Source: Heterostelium album PN500
Lineage: Eukaryota > Evosea > Eumycetozoa > Acytosteliales > Acytosteliaceae
Length of the DNA: 64,000 bases
Assembly: GCF_000004825.1 (NCBI RefSeq)
Contig: NW_008805086.1
Location: forward strand, 310,001-374,000
Direction: 5' to 3'
Shown here: one piece after another, positions 51,063 to 63,400 of the stretch
Layout of the letters: the number at the start of each line of letters is the position of its first letter
How positions within the stretch are numbered: position 1 is the stretch's first letter
The notes under the pieces: generated by a model
Seen by the model: the letters and a program-made list of their open reading frames with translations, nothing else
Databases searched by the model: none
Told to the model about the DNA's origin: nothing
Made by a program: the position numbers and the translations under genes

Positions 51063-51325
51063 ACATCAAACAGACAGATCTTATCTAAGCATTGGAATGT
51101 CGATTTGATAGATTTAATTAATTACCTTTTTTTCTTTTTTTGTTTTTTCACAACATATATTTATAAAACTAAACCAATAAAAAACACCGGATTGGATCTG
51201 GCTGTTAATAAACCATTTAATACTAATTAAAAAAAAAAAAAAATTCTATGAATTCTATTAATTTTTGTTTTATTTTTGAATAAATAAAGAATCTTAAACA
51301 AAAGTATTTGTTTTCTTTTGCTGAA

Positions 51326-54034
51326 TTAATTATGACACAAATGCAAAAAATCAACACACACAAATGCTCACAATTTTTATATGAGTTAAATAAATAAAAT
51401 TTTATTGAGAGATTTAAAAAGATAAATATTTGATGATTTAAATAAATAAAAGTATTTAAATGAATTATTGAGGGTTAGTACTGAGGTATGAGTGTGTGAA
51501 TATTCAACTTTTAGTAGTATTCATAGACAGAATCGAGGCTGTAATCTTGAATTTCAGGTTTGGTTAGGGTGGCATGGCTGGGCACAATAAAGCGGTTAGA
51601 CAATGCTGATGGGAGCTGATCAACAAATTCACTGAACTCAAACTCGTCTCTGTTTGATTTTACCATGTGTATTGCGAATATATTGATGTAGGCTGAATGT
51701 AGGATACCAATAGCCCTGAGTTGTTGGTAGTTTGGTAAATGCTTTGGAAGACCGAGAGCATACAAGAAATAATCATGTCTATCGACGGAGTTGAAGCACT
51801 TCCTATATAGCAGTGATGGTGGAAACTCCTGTGAACGATAGACGTGATTATTAAGTTCATAGAGCAAGTACTCTTTCTGTTGAGCTCCGCAAAGCAGTCT
51901 TTGAATCAACTTATCTCTAAGGTCTGTTGTTTTTGCATTTTTAGCAGCCTTTCTCTGGTTTAAACTGTCATATAATGTTCTAACTTTAGGAGCAGGCAAC
52001 ATTTGAATGCATTTAATGAGTCTGGTGATTTCCTCTGTATAGGCTGCTGACGTTGCATTCTCTAAAATGAAAAAAAAAAAAAAAAATTAGACCGTGTTGA
52101 CCAAGACTCGACATCATCAAAATTTATACATTACCCTTTTCTGCTCTTTGGAAGATGTTCAACATATCATCGATAGTGCTGAAGTTGAAAGATATGTCAA
52201 TTCCGGTTATTATCCGTATATTCTCCTATATATTTTGAGAATTACCTTTGGAGAGCAACTGTAGCAATGCTGGGGTGAGTTTGGAGAGCTCTTTGGCATG
52301 TTCAATTGTAAACTGGGTATGGGGAGACTCAAGAAGTGATGATGCATTTGGATTGTATTGAAAAATACTAAAGCATCTCTCTTTTCTTTTACCATTGGTC
52401 ACGGTCACCTGTCTATACCTATAAAAGGTACCACCTTGAGTATGAACACCGATGAACGTGTTGTCTTTCAAAATAACCCATTCCAGTATATAATGAAGCT
52501 TTAAAAGATATTGGCTGGCAGATAGAGTTAGTGCTATCTTCTGACTTTCGGCATACTCAATGATCTCTTGGTGGCAAAAAGCAGAATCGGCAATGAGATG
52601 TTTTTGGGGGTCGCGAGAAGGGTTGGCGTTTACGTGATCTTTCAGGAGCTTCTTGGCAACTTCAAATGGTTGCTCACAACCAATATGCTTGGGAAGTGTA
52701 CGAATGATAAATGGGACGCAATGCACATTATCAAATTTATCGTCAACCGTATCAATTTTGGTGGCCAAATGATACACCAAGATTCCTGTTGGATGTGGCT
52801 TCGGAGGAATGACAGTGTAGAAGGCAGGTTCGACCTTTTGAGCATTTTCGTTTCTTGAAGTACAATTCATTCTTCTGGCCAACATGGTTTCATCGATACT
52901 AATGAATGTGGAGTTTTCCAGGCATCCTTCATACACAGTGCTCAGAGCGCTACACAGTTTGAGTATGACTGCTTCAGAAAACATAAAGAAAGATGAAATC
53001 TTTTCGTATCTGTTTCTGACCATGTAAACTTGATCGCCAGTTGTAATGTGGCTAAAATAGCAGTCATTGGACATGTCCCACCTGGCTTTGTGTACCGTAA
53101 TAGCAAGAAAAAGCATAAGCTCTTCCTCAGTCACATCTTTGTAGAGATAAGAGTTTTTTACTGGTACTAGCTTACCAGCTTTTGAGCGGTGTGTGTTTCT
53201 TGTTGAAGTTAACCTTACTGGATTTGTATTATTTGTAGTAGTTGTTGTGGTAGTTATTGTAGTAGTTGTAGTAGTTGTTGTTGTATTTGTATTATTGTTA
53301 TTTGATGAACGATTTAAATTATTGTTATTGTTGTTATCTAAGTGTTTTTTGAAGGAACTTGTGTGATGTTTTGGTTGTTGAGATGTTTGTTGTTTCGATT
53401 TAGTTGCTTTCTTTTTCTTTCCACCACGTTTGGGTTTACTAGGTTTCGGCCTATTCGTATTGCTTCCATCCAATATGTTTTTTCTTATTTCCTCTAACTG
53501 GCAACGTGCATTCAAGTTAATTTCTGCCAATAGAAGCTCTCTAACCTCTTTTGATAATATATAATCGATTATATCCGGCATTTCACTTGGAACAGTTCTT
53601 TTTAAGTGCGATGGCCTATAGAAAAAACGCTCAACAACTTCCTTTTTTGAAACATCGCATTCTTTACCAAAAAAGGCAATGTTCTCTGCATCTTTTTTCT
53701 TTGGTTTTTGTAACTATACCCAAAAATGAACATATCAGTTACACCAAATCGCAAAACAAAAACTATTTAAACAAAAAAATCTTACCTCTATTGGATTAGT
53801 ATTATTCATTTTAATCTCATAGTTTCATATTTAAAATCTAATGATATTTGAATAATATCTGTAAATATATATATGAATTATGTTTATTTTTTATTTTATT
53901 CATTATTTATCTCAAGAATTCGATATATTTGTGTAAATAAATCAATCACTCTTCTTTTTACAAATGAAATTTTATTAATTTTTTTTTTGAACAAAAAAAA
54001 CTGAAAAATTGTGAGCATTTGTGTCTTAAATTAA
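51326..54034 (-). mobile_element. piggyBac-type DNA transposon with TTAA ends
   Basis: A 2.7 kb unit around a piggyBac transposase. The left end reads TTAA (51326-51329), then GACACAAATGC at 51334-51344, and a second copy inside a 20-base repeat CACAAATGCTCACAATTTTT at 51359-51378. The right end has the exact reverse complement of that 20-mer at 54004-54023, and reading inward from the right TTAA (54031-54034) gives TTAATTTAAGACACAAATGC, closely matching the left outer end. TTAA flanks are the insertion signature of piggyBac elements. Exact element ends are uncertain by a few bases because a second TTAA lies at 54026-54029. Confidence 0.8.
51511..53809 (-). CDS. piggyBac-like DDE transposase with one in-frame stop
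   Basis: Exons: 53809-53786 (MNNTNPIE), 53713-52135, 52061-51511 (718 codons including one internal stop). DDE_Tnp_1_7 landmarks: FISIDETMLARR (first Asp), KPHPTGILVYHLATKI, HLIADSAFCHQEI (second Asp), and NSVDRHDYFLYAL (third Asp). Thus the DDD triad of piggyBac transposases is complete. The N-terminus is Lys- and Asn/Thr-rich; the cysteine-rich C-terminal finger of insect piggyBac is not visible. A TAG at 52226-52228 interrupts an otherwise continuous frame after LLSKGNSQNI; the frame resumes ENIRIITGID without shift. The only bridging intron would be 20 bases, too short. It is probably recently inactivated. Confidence 0.85.
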
Positions 54035-54184
54035 GGTTGCAAAAAATATTTAAATTTCAAAATTCCAGAAATCTTTTGGAAAATAATTTGAAAAACTGTG
54101 GACAAAAAAGATGAAAAAAATTGCTTGTGTTTGATTCTATTGTTTTCAAAAATCAAGCTTGTTTTTTTTTTTTAGCAACTAAAT

Positions 54185-56614
54185 ATGTCAGATGTAAATA
54201 ACAATAATAATAACACTAGTGTTATCTTTAATGTATTAAAGAATAAATATTATTTTAAATTGTTTGCCGGACAATTTAAATATTTTAGAGGTGAAGTTAG
54301 ACAATCATTTTGGAGATATAAATATGTTCATTGGAATGATCTTAAAAGTTTGGTGTCTGCTAAACAATTTGAATTGTTGAGATACAGACTGAAGATAGGT
54401 GATCATATACATATCGAGCAAGATGCACTTCCACTGCTGTGTAAGAGTGCAGTCGACTATTACCTCTTTAGATCGATCTATGACCGCTATCAAGAATACT
54501 TTGTGGAGCCCAGTCTGTTGATCGATGCTGTATCGGTTGGAAATATGGAGATTGTAAAGTTGTTGGCTGCACAAACCTATCCTGTAATGTTGATGCGAAC
54601 GAGAGGCTACCTGAAGAAATCGAAAACCTATGACTACGAAAAATATTCAAGTGCGAGTGTACTCTCTGTGGCTTGGGACAACGGTCACTACGAGCTGTAT
54701 TTCTATCTCTTGAAAAATTGTTTCGATGAAGATATACGTCCGTTCAAAGTCAGTAGAATCTATGAAGGTGACAAGCAGATAGAGAGGTTGGCTCACAGAG
54801 ATCCTAGAAAACTATTGGAAGTTGGAAAGCTATCGAATGATCCCACCTACAAAAAAGCTATTCTACAGTATCTCAAGTCGAATCCCCATATTGCCATACA
54901 AATCAACGACGCCAAACTCAATGAACTACTGTCACTCAAACCTCTCTACTCAGCGGAGCAATATGATATGGCTGTACGAATTGCACTGGAGATGAGTTAT
55001 TCGAATGTTCACAGTCGATTCGATTTTGTACAACAGTGTCATAAATACAAGGTGGAGTTACTTCACTCTGTCGATACTGCTACCAATATGTTGAAAGTAC
55101 TCAACTACCCTGCTGAGGTAGTGGAGAAAGAGTTGGAGTTATTCGAGCAATATAGAGCATTGTTGATCATGACAGAGATTGTGGATGCAGCGAAACTGAC
55201 CGTACTAAATAGATCAGGTTTTACAAGTTTGGTGAAATCCAATAGAATCGCGCTAATTGAGAGTAAGAGTTTATTGGTATTGCTGTATCTACTAGAGAAT
55301 CAAACGTTGTCTGAAATATTCCCGTTCATTGTTAGATATTCAACAGAGGAGCAGCTAGACATGACAATTCAATATCTGACTTTGAACGAACTGTTTGGCA
55401 CCATCAAGAAGTATGGGATTACCGGTATGCTGGATCATCTGTGTGAAATGGATTTTATCAGTCATTCCCGTATTCAAAAGATTCTCTCATTCCTACCAAA
55501 GCTAAGGGGACTACAGCAAAATCTTACACACAAAGTTATTCTTACCACTCACATGATTCTGTTATGTGATCCGCTTCATAAGAGTACTGCAATCGAATTG
55601 ACAATGGCTAAAGATAAAAAGTGTAAAAATATTCTGATTGACTATGAACTGTTGATGTATATCGTTACAAGGGAGAGAATTACTTATATGATGTCGAAAG
55701 TATTGGACTCGACATTGAAGCTTGCTTTTCTCTATGGCAATACCGAGTATATCGAAGCGATTAGGAACTCGAAACACGATATCACAGAGAAAACTTGGCA
55801 AAAGGGATTCTTACACGCAATCAAGAGCAGGGATATCGGATGCATTCGATACCTATTGGAGGAGATCAAAGTACGACCAAAATTGTTAGCTTTTCCCGTG
55901 CGAAGATTCAGTAATAATAGCGTTAGTCCGTTCTCACTGCTATTGAGTCAACTCTGTATTGTCGATGATGCCAACATTTTCAATTTGGTCATCGAACACT
56001 GCGAACTTGAGCAAAGTCAGAAGATTCTAAACTACATTGCATCGTTCTCGTCGTTGGAAACGGTACGCAGATTCTCAGAGATCTTCAAGATGCGACCAAG
56101 CTTCACCTTCGATGAGCTTATGCAGGAAAAAGGATTCGACCGATATAGGATACTCAATCATTACAAATCCAATTGGATTTTCGATTTGGAGAATGCAAAG
56201 TATGCAATTAGAAATCAGGAGTTGTTCCTCTTGTCCACCATCTACGAGAGTTCACTCAAGTACGATAGTTATTTCCAAGAGTTCAACCAATCAATCTCGA
56301 GCACAATACGAAACGGAATGATTCCGAAACACCTACGAAACATGATCGATGGTGGACAGGCATCTGTTCTTGCATTCAGCATTAGAATCAATGCACCAAT
56401 CGAAATCACACCGGAAATCACTAAAGCATGCGATAGTTTACCAAACCTATCGATCCAATTGATGATCGACCAACGCAAAAGATTAATGAATGTAAAAAGA
56501 AGTGTAATTCGAAACAATAAGTTAACCAAAGATAATCTAACAGTCAAACATTATCTATTACCAACACCAACATCAACAACAGAAACAACAAATGATAACA
56601 ATAACAATAATTAA
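54185..56614 (+). CDS. Dictyostelid ankyrin-like repeat protein of unknown function
   Basis: Single exon, 809 residues. After MSDVNNNNNN comes VIFNVLKNKYYFKLF, then YVHWNDLKSLVSAKQFELL; this layout (IF-N-K, hydrophobic, W-D/N-L) resembles a large family of single-exon dictyostelid proteins with degenerate ankyrin repeats. Ankyrin-like units include LLIDAVSVGNMEIVKLLAA, SVLSVAWDNGHYELYFYLL, AFLYGNTEYIEAIRNSKHD and HAIKSRDIGCIRYLLEEI. No catalytic motif or membrane helix is seen. It starts only 150 bases right of the transposon end, so its upstream region was probably altered by the insertion. Role unknown. Confidence 0.72.
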   Translation: MSDVNNNNNNTSVIFNVLKNKYYFKLFAGQFKYFRGEVRQSFWRYKYVHWNDLKSLVSAKQFELLRYRLKIGDHIHIEQDALPLLCKSAVDYYLFRSIYDRYQEYFVEPSLLIDAVSVGNMEIVKLLAAQTYPVMLMRTRGYLKKSKTYDYEKYSSASVLSVAWDNGHYELYFYLLKNCFDEDIRPFKVSRIYEGDKQIERLAHRDPRKLLEVGKLSNDPTYKKAILQYLKSNPHIAIQINDAKLNELLSLKPLYSAEQYDMAVRIALEMSYSNVHSRFDFVQQCHKYKVELLHSVDTATNMLKVLNYPAEVVEKELELFEQYRALLIMTEIVDAAKLTVLNRSGFTSLVKSNRIALIESKSLLVLLYLLENQTLSEIFPFIVRYSTEEQLDMTIQYLTLNELFGTIKKYGITGMLDHLCEMDFISHSRIQKILSFLPKLRGLQQNLTHKVILTTHMILLCDPLHKSTAIELTMAKDKKCKNILIDYELLMYIVTRERITYMMSKVLDSTLKLAFLYGNTEYIEAIRNSKHDITEKTWQKGFLHAIKSRDIGCIRYLLEEIKVRPKLLAFPVRRFSNNSVSPFSLLLSQLCIVDDANIFNLVIEHCELEQSQKILNYIASFSSLETVRRFSEIFKMRPSFTFDELMQEKGFDRYRILNHYKSNWIFDLENAKYAIRNQELFLLSTIYESSLKYDSYFQEFNQSISSTIRNGMIPKHLRNMIDGGQASVLAFSIRINAPIEITPEITKACDSLPNLSIQLMIDQRKRLMNVKRSVIRNNKLTKDNLTVKHYLLPTPTSTTETTNDNNNNN

Positions 56615-56648
56615 AATAAAAAAAAATTAACTTGTTCACATATTATTT

Positions 56649-57574
<926 letters not shown>

Positions 57575-57744
57575 TTATGTTTAAAGTTTAAAGGGTTTTT
57601 ATATTATATGATTTATTAAATTAAATGCAATGAAATCATATCACTCAAAAATTAATCAGATCTTTTTTTTTTTTTTTTTTAAATTTTTTTTTAATTTTCA
57701 CCATTAATGAAAATCAGATAAAGTTTATTATTTTTTTATTTTAA

Positions 57745-58802
57745 TTACAGTTGGAGTTCTACAAACATGGAGTTTTTTGATTTAAATCTTGTTGATTCTA
57801 AAGCCCAAGCTATTACTGAGGAAGTGATATTATGAAGTTGTTCAATAACCTTATAGAACTCTTCGACCTCTTCTTTATCTTTGAGAGTTGGGACAATCTT
57901 TTGAATTATCAATTTTTCATGCATAAAATATTGATCATAACAATAATCAATTTCCTTTTCACAGTACTCCATACACTCCTCAAAACACATATTATGTTGG
58001 GTTTTAATAAAATGAAAACTATTCATTCGGACATCATTTTCTCGAAGTTCTTTTTCATATGAGGTGATGTCATTGAAGATTGCACATATGTTTCCAATAT
58101 TGTCGACAAGATACTTCCAAAGAGGGTCAGACATAATTTCGGAATTCAATCTTTTTACTACGAAAATCAAACTAAATCGGAAATGTGATCTTATTCCAAC
58201 ATTATCTCCTCTTAATAAGTAATATAAATCCATATTTATATCACCTTCTAGAGACTATAAAAAAAAAAAAAAGTATTTTAAAATAATCAATGAATAAATG
58301 AACAAAAAAAACTAAGATTAATTAATTACCTTCATATTTTCAAATGGAATAACGTTATCGATAAAATCTAAAATAGCAGTCTTTAATAGATTCATAGAGT
58401 GTTGGGTACCAGCTACGTTTGTTAAGCTCTGATTTAAATCCATTGCAAGATTTTCAAGAGGAGTTGGGTTGTCTTCTATCTTGTTCAATTTGAATATATT
58501 ACAAAATCTATTTCTGAGAGAGATCACACTTTCCTTTCACAAGTTTCTATAAAGTCATCGAAAATAATTGCAACAAACATGTATTGGGCACCCAAAGATA
58601 ATTGACTTGGATCAAGGGTAGGCCACATGTGACGAGCAAAACTGGAGACATTATCGATGACATCTAGATATTTCTCTCTATTCTCTTTGTCAAAACAGAA
58701 TTTATCAATCTTTTCAATCATTTTTTCCTTTGGATCATATTGGTTCGCCTTTTTTATCCATTCTTTAGGCATTTTATTAATTATATTCTTTATTGATAGC
58801 AT
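57745..58802 (-). CDS. Dictyostelid terpene synthase with a 2-base frameshift
   Basis: Class I terpene cyclase of the dictyostelid type. The likely start is the ATG at 58802 (MLSIKNIINKMPKEW; an alternative ATG is at 58772). The metal-binding motif FDDFIE lies near residue 84, and the second motif NDITSYEKE (NDxxSxxxE) is in the last exon; both are intact. The last exon is 58254-57745, spliced in phase 0 from a donor at 58329. Between CERKV and ISLRNRF the frame changes at about 58526-58531, where GTGTG is found; removing one TG unit would make the frame continuous. So it is either a pseudogene or a sequence error. Such enzymes cyclise farnesyl or geranylgeranyl diphosphate into volatile terpenes during development. 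Confidence 0.83.
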
Positions 58803-59192
58803 TTGGAATTTGTAAGAGAATTGTATTGAGAAAGAAATAAAATAAAAAAAAGCGACAAAACTGTCCAATTAACTTTAAAGGTTTGTTTTTAATGATTTTT
58901 GAAGAATTAGAGTTGTTTCTTGAAAGAGTTAATTTAATTTATATTGTTACATTTTCATCTAGGAAAAAAATAATAAAACCTTGGCAAGTCTCAATGATCT
59001 TCAATCGATAATGAAAAAAAAAATATTCATTAAAAACCAATTAAAATATTGTAAAAAATATACTATTATAATCCAAAAAACACCCACGTCGTTTTGCTTT
59101 GTATGCAATTAATTAATTAAACTTTGATATGTTTTTATTACAATTCTATTGAGTTTTGAAATCATTATTGATTAATAATTAGTTGATGAGCA
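58803..59192. other. Bidirectional spacer terpene synthase-ARF
   Basis: 390 bases between divergent starts. AT-rich, with TAATTAATTAA near 59108-59120 and poly-A at about 59012-59022. No defined element was recognised. Confidence 0.5.
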
Positions 59193-59975
59193 ATGGGTTC
59201 ATATTTAAGTAGGATGTATTCGTTATTTGGTGGTGAAAAGGTTTATAAGATTAATATGTTTGGTATCGATGCTGCCGGTATGTATTCATTAAATAACATT
59301 ATATATAATGTCGTCGTTATAGTATTATAATACTATGTATATGTTGTTTTTGTTTGTTTTTTTACATTATTAAATCTATAGATATTTTTTTGACTAATAA
59401 ATTTGATTGGATGATATTATTATTATTATTTTTATTATTATTGTTATACATACCAAGGTAAAACAACATTTCTATATAAATTGAAATTGGGTGAAGTTGT
59501 TCAAACTATTCCAACGATTGGTTTCAATGTGGAGGAAGTAAACTATCGCAATCTGAAGTTCGTTCTCTGGGATATCAGTTTGAGCTGTGTCGCGCGGCAG
59601 CTCTGGAGACACTATCTGCCTGTCGATGCATTCATAATGATTGTCGACTCGTCGGATCGCGAGAGAATCAGCGAGGTCAGAGATTACCTCTGGACGATGC
59701 TCAAAAGCGAGTACGCTGAGCAAATCAAGAACACACCGATACTCATCTATTGTAACAAACAAGATATACCTCACGCCATGTCCGTCAAGGAGATAGAAAT
59801 ACACCTCGAACTACATATGCTAACCAGTCAGCCGTGGATGACACAATCACTCATTGCAACCACTGGCTACGGTATAACAGAAGGTCTAGATTTTCTTTGT
59901 AATTTATTACCATTAAACATAGATAATTATAATAATCATAATAATAACAAACAACAACAATCACAAACTGTATAA
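59193..59975 (+). CDS. Atypical ARF-family small GTPase with degenerate switch II
   Basis: Two exons: 59193-59277 and 59458-59975 (200 residues). MGSYLSRM gives a myristoylatable Gly2, as in ARFs. The P-loop is GIDAAGKTT (split by the intron), switch [15 protein letters not shown], guanine motif NKQD, and ATTGYG for the last loop. The switch II region reads [16 protein letters not shown] where ARFs have WDVGGQDKIRPLWRHY. Length is equal, but the invariant Gly, the next Gly and the catalytic Gln are all replaced. LWRHY and [10 protein letters not shown] resume the ARF consensus. An Asn/Gln-rich tail follows. GTP hydrolysis by the usual mechanism should be lost. Confidence 0.88.
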
Positions 59976-60460
59976 ATAATAATAACAAATAATAATCAAT
60001 CGAAGCGAAAACAAACATTATAATTATAGATAGACTATAAAAAGGTCGAAAAACATAAACGAAAACAGAGTCATTGCGCAATCATTCAAATCTGATGTTT
60101 TTATTGATCAACTCTCGTCTATGTTTTTTGGAATCTGTTTAGCATGTTTTCTCTTGAAGGTCCTAATTATATACCCACAACTTTTTTTTTTTGGTTTGTT
60201 CCACAAAATCTTTTTGTTCCCTGCAAATATTCGTGATCTGATTGATTCACCATCCATCATATGCAACAACCATCGTTGCAACAAACAAGGAAGATATCTC
60301 GCAAGTTAATTACGAATCGACAACTTGAATGTTTCTCGAAAAGAAAAAAACTTGATTATCATTTGATTTAGATTTATAGAGTAATAATATTATATAATAA
60401 ATATATATTGTTATTTTTAGTATTATTATTATTATTATTGTTTATTATTACTATAATAAA
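59976..60460. other. Spacer ARF-IPT gene
   Basis: AT-rich spacer with TAT triplets at 60421-60440. A short open frame at 60121-60309 has no coding character. No element was recognised. Confidence 0.5.
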
Positions 60461-63400
60461 ATGAGGATAATATTTGAGTGTTCAATCACTCGAATATACT
60501 CTTTTTTTATAATATTGTTTTTGTTTTATCAGAGTGCTAATGCTGGTAAGTGAGTGTGGTGTTACTAAAAGTGATTTTGGAAAAAAAACAACAATCAATT
60601 TAAAAATGATCATTTTTTTATTAATTTTAATTCATTTCTACTTCTACTACTTCTGTTACTTCTACTTTTACTACTATTGATTTAAGTTACACAACCAATT
60701 TCTCAGGTAGCACCAGCTGATGGACTTTATATTAATGAACGTCAACTTATCACTATTACTGGTACTGGTTTCGCTACCAATGGAAACGCATTGGCCACTG
60801 TCAATGCAACCAATATTTGCCCGATAACCAGTGTCACCTCCACAAGGATCATCTGTAACCTACCGTCGATCGCCACTCCAGGTTTCTATACTGTTTACGT
60901 TAGAAACAATCCAGTTGACCTTATCGTTGCTACCGATAAGGGTTTCACTATCCATATCGGTAAGCGTGTCGCTTTCGTCACGCGAATCGACCCATTCGAT
61001 TATGCCAACGGTCCATCGAATACAATGACTTTGTCAGGTACCAATTTCTTCAGTGGCATCGTCGTTAGAATTAGAGTAGCATCCGACTACTACGGTTGTA
61101 CACCGACTTCGCTCACTCTCAACCAAGTGATTTGCACGTTCCCGGCAATCCCTGCATACGGTCATTACAAAGTGTTTTACAATAATCCTGGTGATACTCC
61201 GGTGGCAGAGGAAACCGGTATTTTCTTGAGAGCACCCACACCAACACTGAGCACTATCACGCCAAATTCTATCGATATAACCAAGAGTTCCGTTGTCACA
61301 TTGACTGGTACACTTTTCGTTTGTTCATTGGACGCGTCTAACAATGCCACAATCAAAGTCAATGGAAATGCAGACATCCTGGACATACAAACATGTTCGC
61401 CAACTCAACTGATTACACAATTCTCACCCAGTGTAGTTCCTACTGGAACTTTCAACGTTATAGTATCCAACGGTGCTGTAGCATCCACCCCTAAATCTTT
61501 AACGTTTACAAGTAAGTTGTTTGGCTTTAGATTTACTTATAATAATAGTTTATATATTAATTTATAAATATTGTTATTATAGAACCAATTCCTACAATTA
61601 CTTCAGTCACTCCCAATACAATGCAATCGAATACTGCTGGAAATATTGTTATCACAGGTGCTGGTTATCTTAATGGTCTAACAACAGTCACTATCAATGG
61701 AGTTGCCTGTACATTGGTTAGTGTTACTCAAACAAGTATTACCTGTACAACACCATCACAACCAACAGTCTTTGGAACAGTTCCATTGATTGTATCAAAC
61801 TCTGGTACCAATTCAAATAGCTTTAGTTTTACAAGAACTGGTAAGATATTATTAATATTATTAAAATATATAATTAGTTGATTGGTCACTCACGAAGGAA
61901 TTAGGTGTGACACTGGTAACGCTAGGTGTGGAAACGACTTGACTAACTGTATAACTTGCAGAGTTAACATTTCCATTGACAACAATCAGAGGTCGAGAAA
62001 TAGCAGTTGTAAAAGATGGCGATGTACACATTAAACTTGTTTCACTTGAGACTACCAAGCTTGTACATAGTTGACCGTCAATTGTAACACTAGTCAATCC
62101 ACTAAAGAATAAGGTACCAGTTACAGTTATTCTGGGTGTAGTATAAATAGGATAAGAAGCTGGTGTAACTGAAGTAATAGTTGATTTTGGTGCTATTATA
62201 ATTATTATTAAAAAACGATCTCTGTGAGTGGTTCTAATTTCGTTGCATCGCTATCGACTGTTACGATTGGTGCTCTCAATTGTCCGGTGGTTGTAGCTCA
62301 GTCATCGACAACTCTATTGGTATGCAACACTCCGGTCACAATAGTACTGGGTGCTCAACAACTCAAGGTTCAAACCTACTCTATTACCTCGAATTTAGTT
62401 AGTGTTACAGTCAACGCTCCAACACCAACTTTGACAAGCGTTACTCCAAACACAGTTGTATCAAACGTCGTTACACCGATAACAATCGTTGGTACCAGAT
62501 TCCAATCTGGAGTATCATCACCCGCAGTTGGTACTGTTTCATGCCCTATTGTTAGCATTACTTCGACGCGTATCATTTGTAATTCACAACCTCAATCGAT
62601 TGATTCAGTTTTACAGGTTTTGGTTAACAATCGTGGCATACTATCTAATACCCTTCCACTCACAATCAAACCACCAACACCAACCATCTCATCAATTACA
62701 CCATCATCAGTTCCAACCAATTCGACAACAGCCATATCTATTGCCGGTACCGGTTTTGTCAATGAAATGGTTAAAGTTTATATCAACGGCGCAGTGATTA
62801 CATTGAATTCAGTTACAACTACTTTGATTATTGGTGTTGCACCAGTTCTCAATATTGCTGGATCCATTCCTCTGTCAGTCCAAAACTCAGCATCTGTAAC
62901 TGATTCCGATATAATTACATATGTTCCACCAACACCAATCATTCAATCAGTTACTCCAAATTCAATGGTATCAAATGTCATTACACCAATCACGATTGCA
63001 GGATCTGGATTCCAAACCAGTTTATCAGTTGTTAAAGTTGGTCAATTAAATTGTCCAATTACAAGCATTCAGAATACCAGAATCATTTGTAATTCACAAC
63101 CTCAATTGGTTGATTCCATCGAATCAGTTGTTGTTATAAATAATAATACCATTACTTCGAATGCAGTTCCATTCACCATCAAACCATTGACACCAATCAT
63201 TACACAAATCACACCATCTTCAGTTCCAACCAATTCGACAACAATCATTTCAATTTCAGGAACAAATTTTGTCAATGGAATGGTTAAAGTTTATATCAAC
63301 GGTGCAATAATCACATTGAATTCAGTAACAAGCACACTAATTATTGGTGTTGCACCAGTTCTCAATGATGCTGGATCAATTCCTCTGTCAGTCCAAAACA

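Noticed and set aside
52209-52228. 20-base intron removing the TAG in the transposase
   Set aside because: Much shorter than any intron in the window (about 45 bases or more), so the TAG is treated as a real or sequencing stop.
60121-60309. 62-codon frame after the ARF gene
   Set aside because: Phe/Leu-rich translation of AT-rich spacer with no conserved features.
61841-62230. Plus-strand intron skipping the inverted IPT segment
   Set aside because: The acceptor at 62179-62180 fits exon 3 phase but leads to a stop at 62224-62226, and no acceptor from there to 62230 gives the open frame used downstream.
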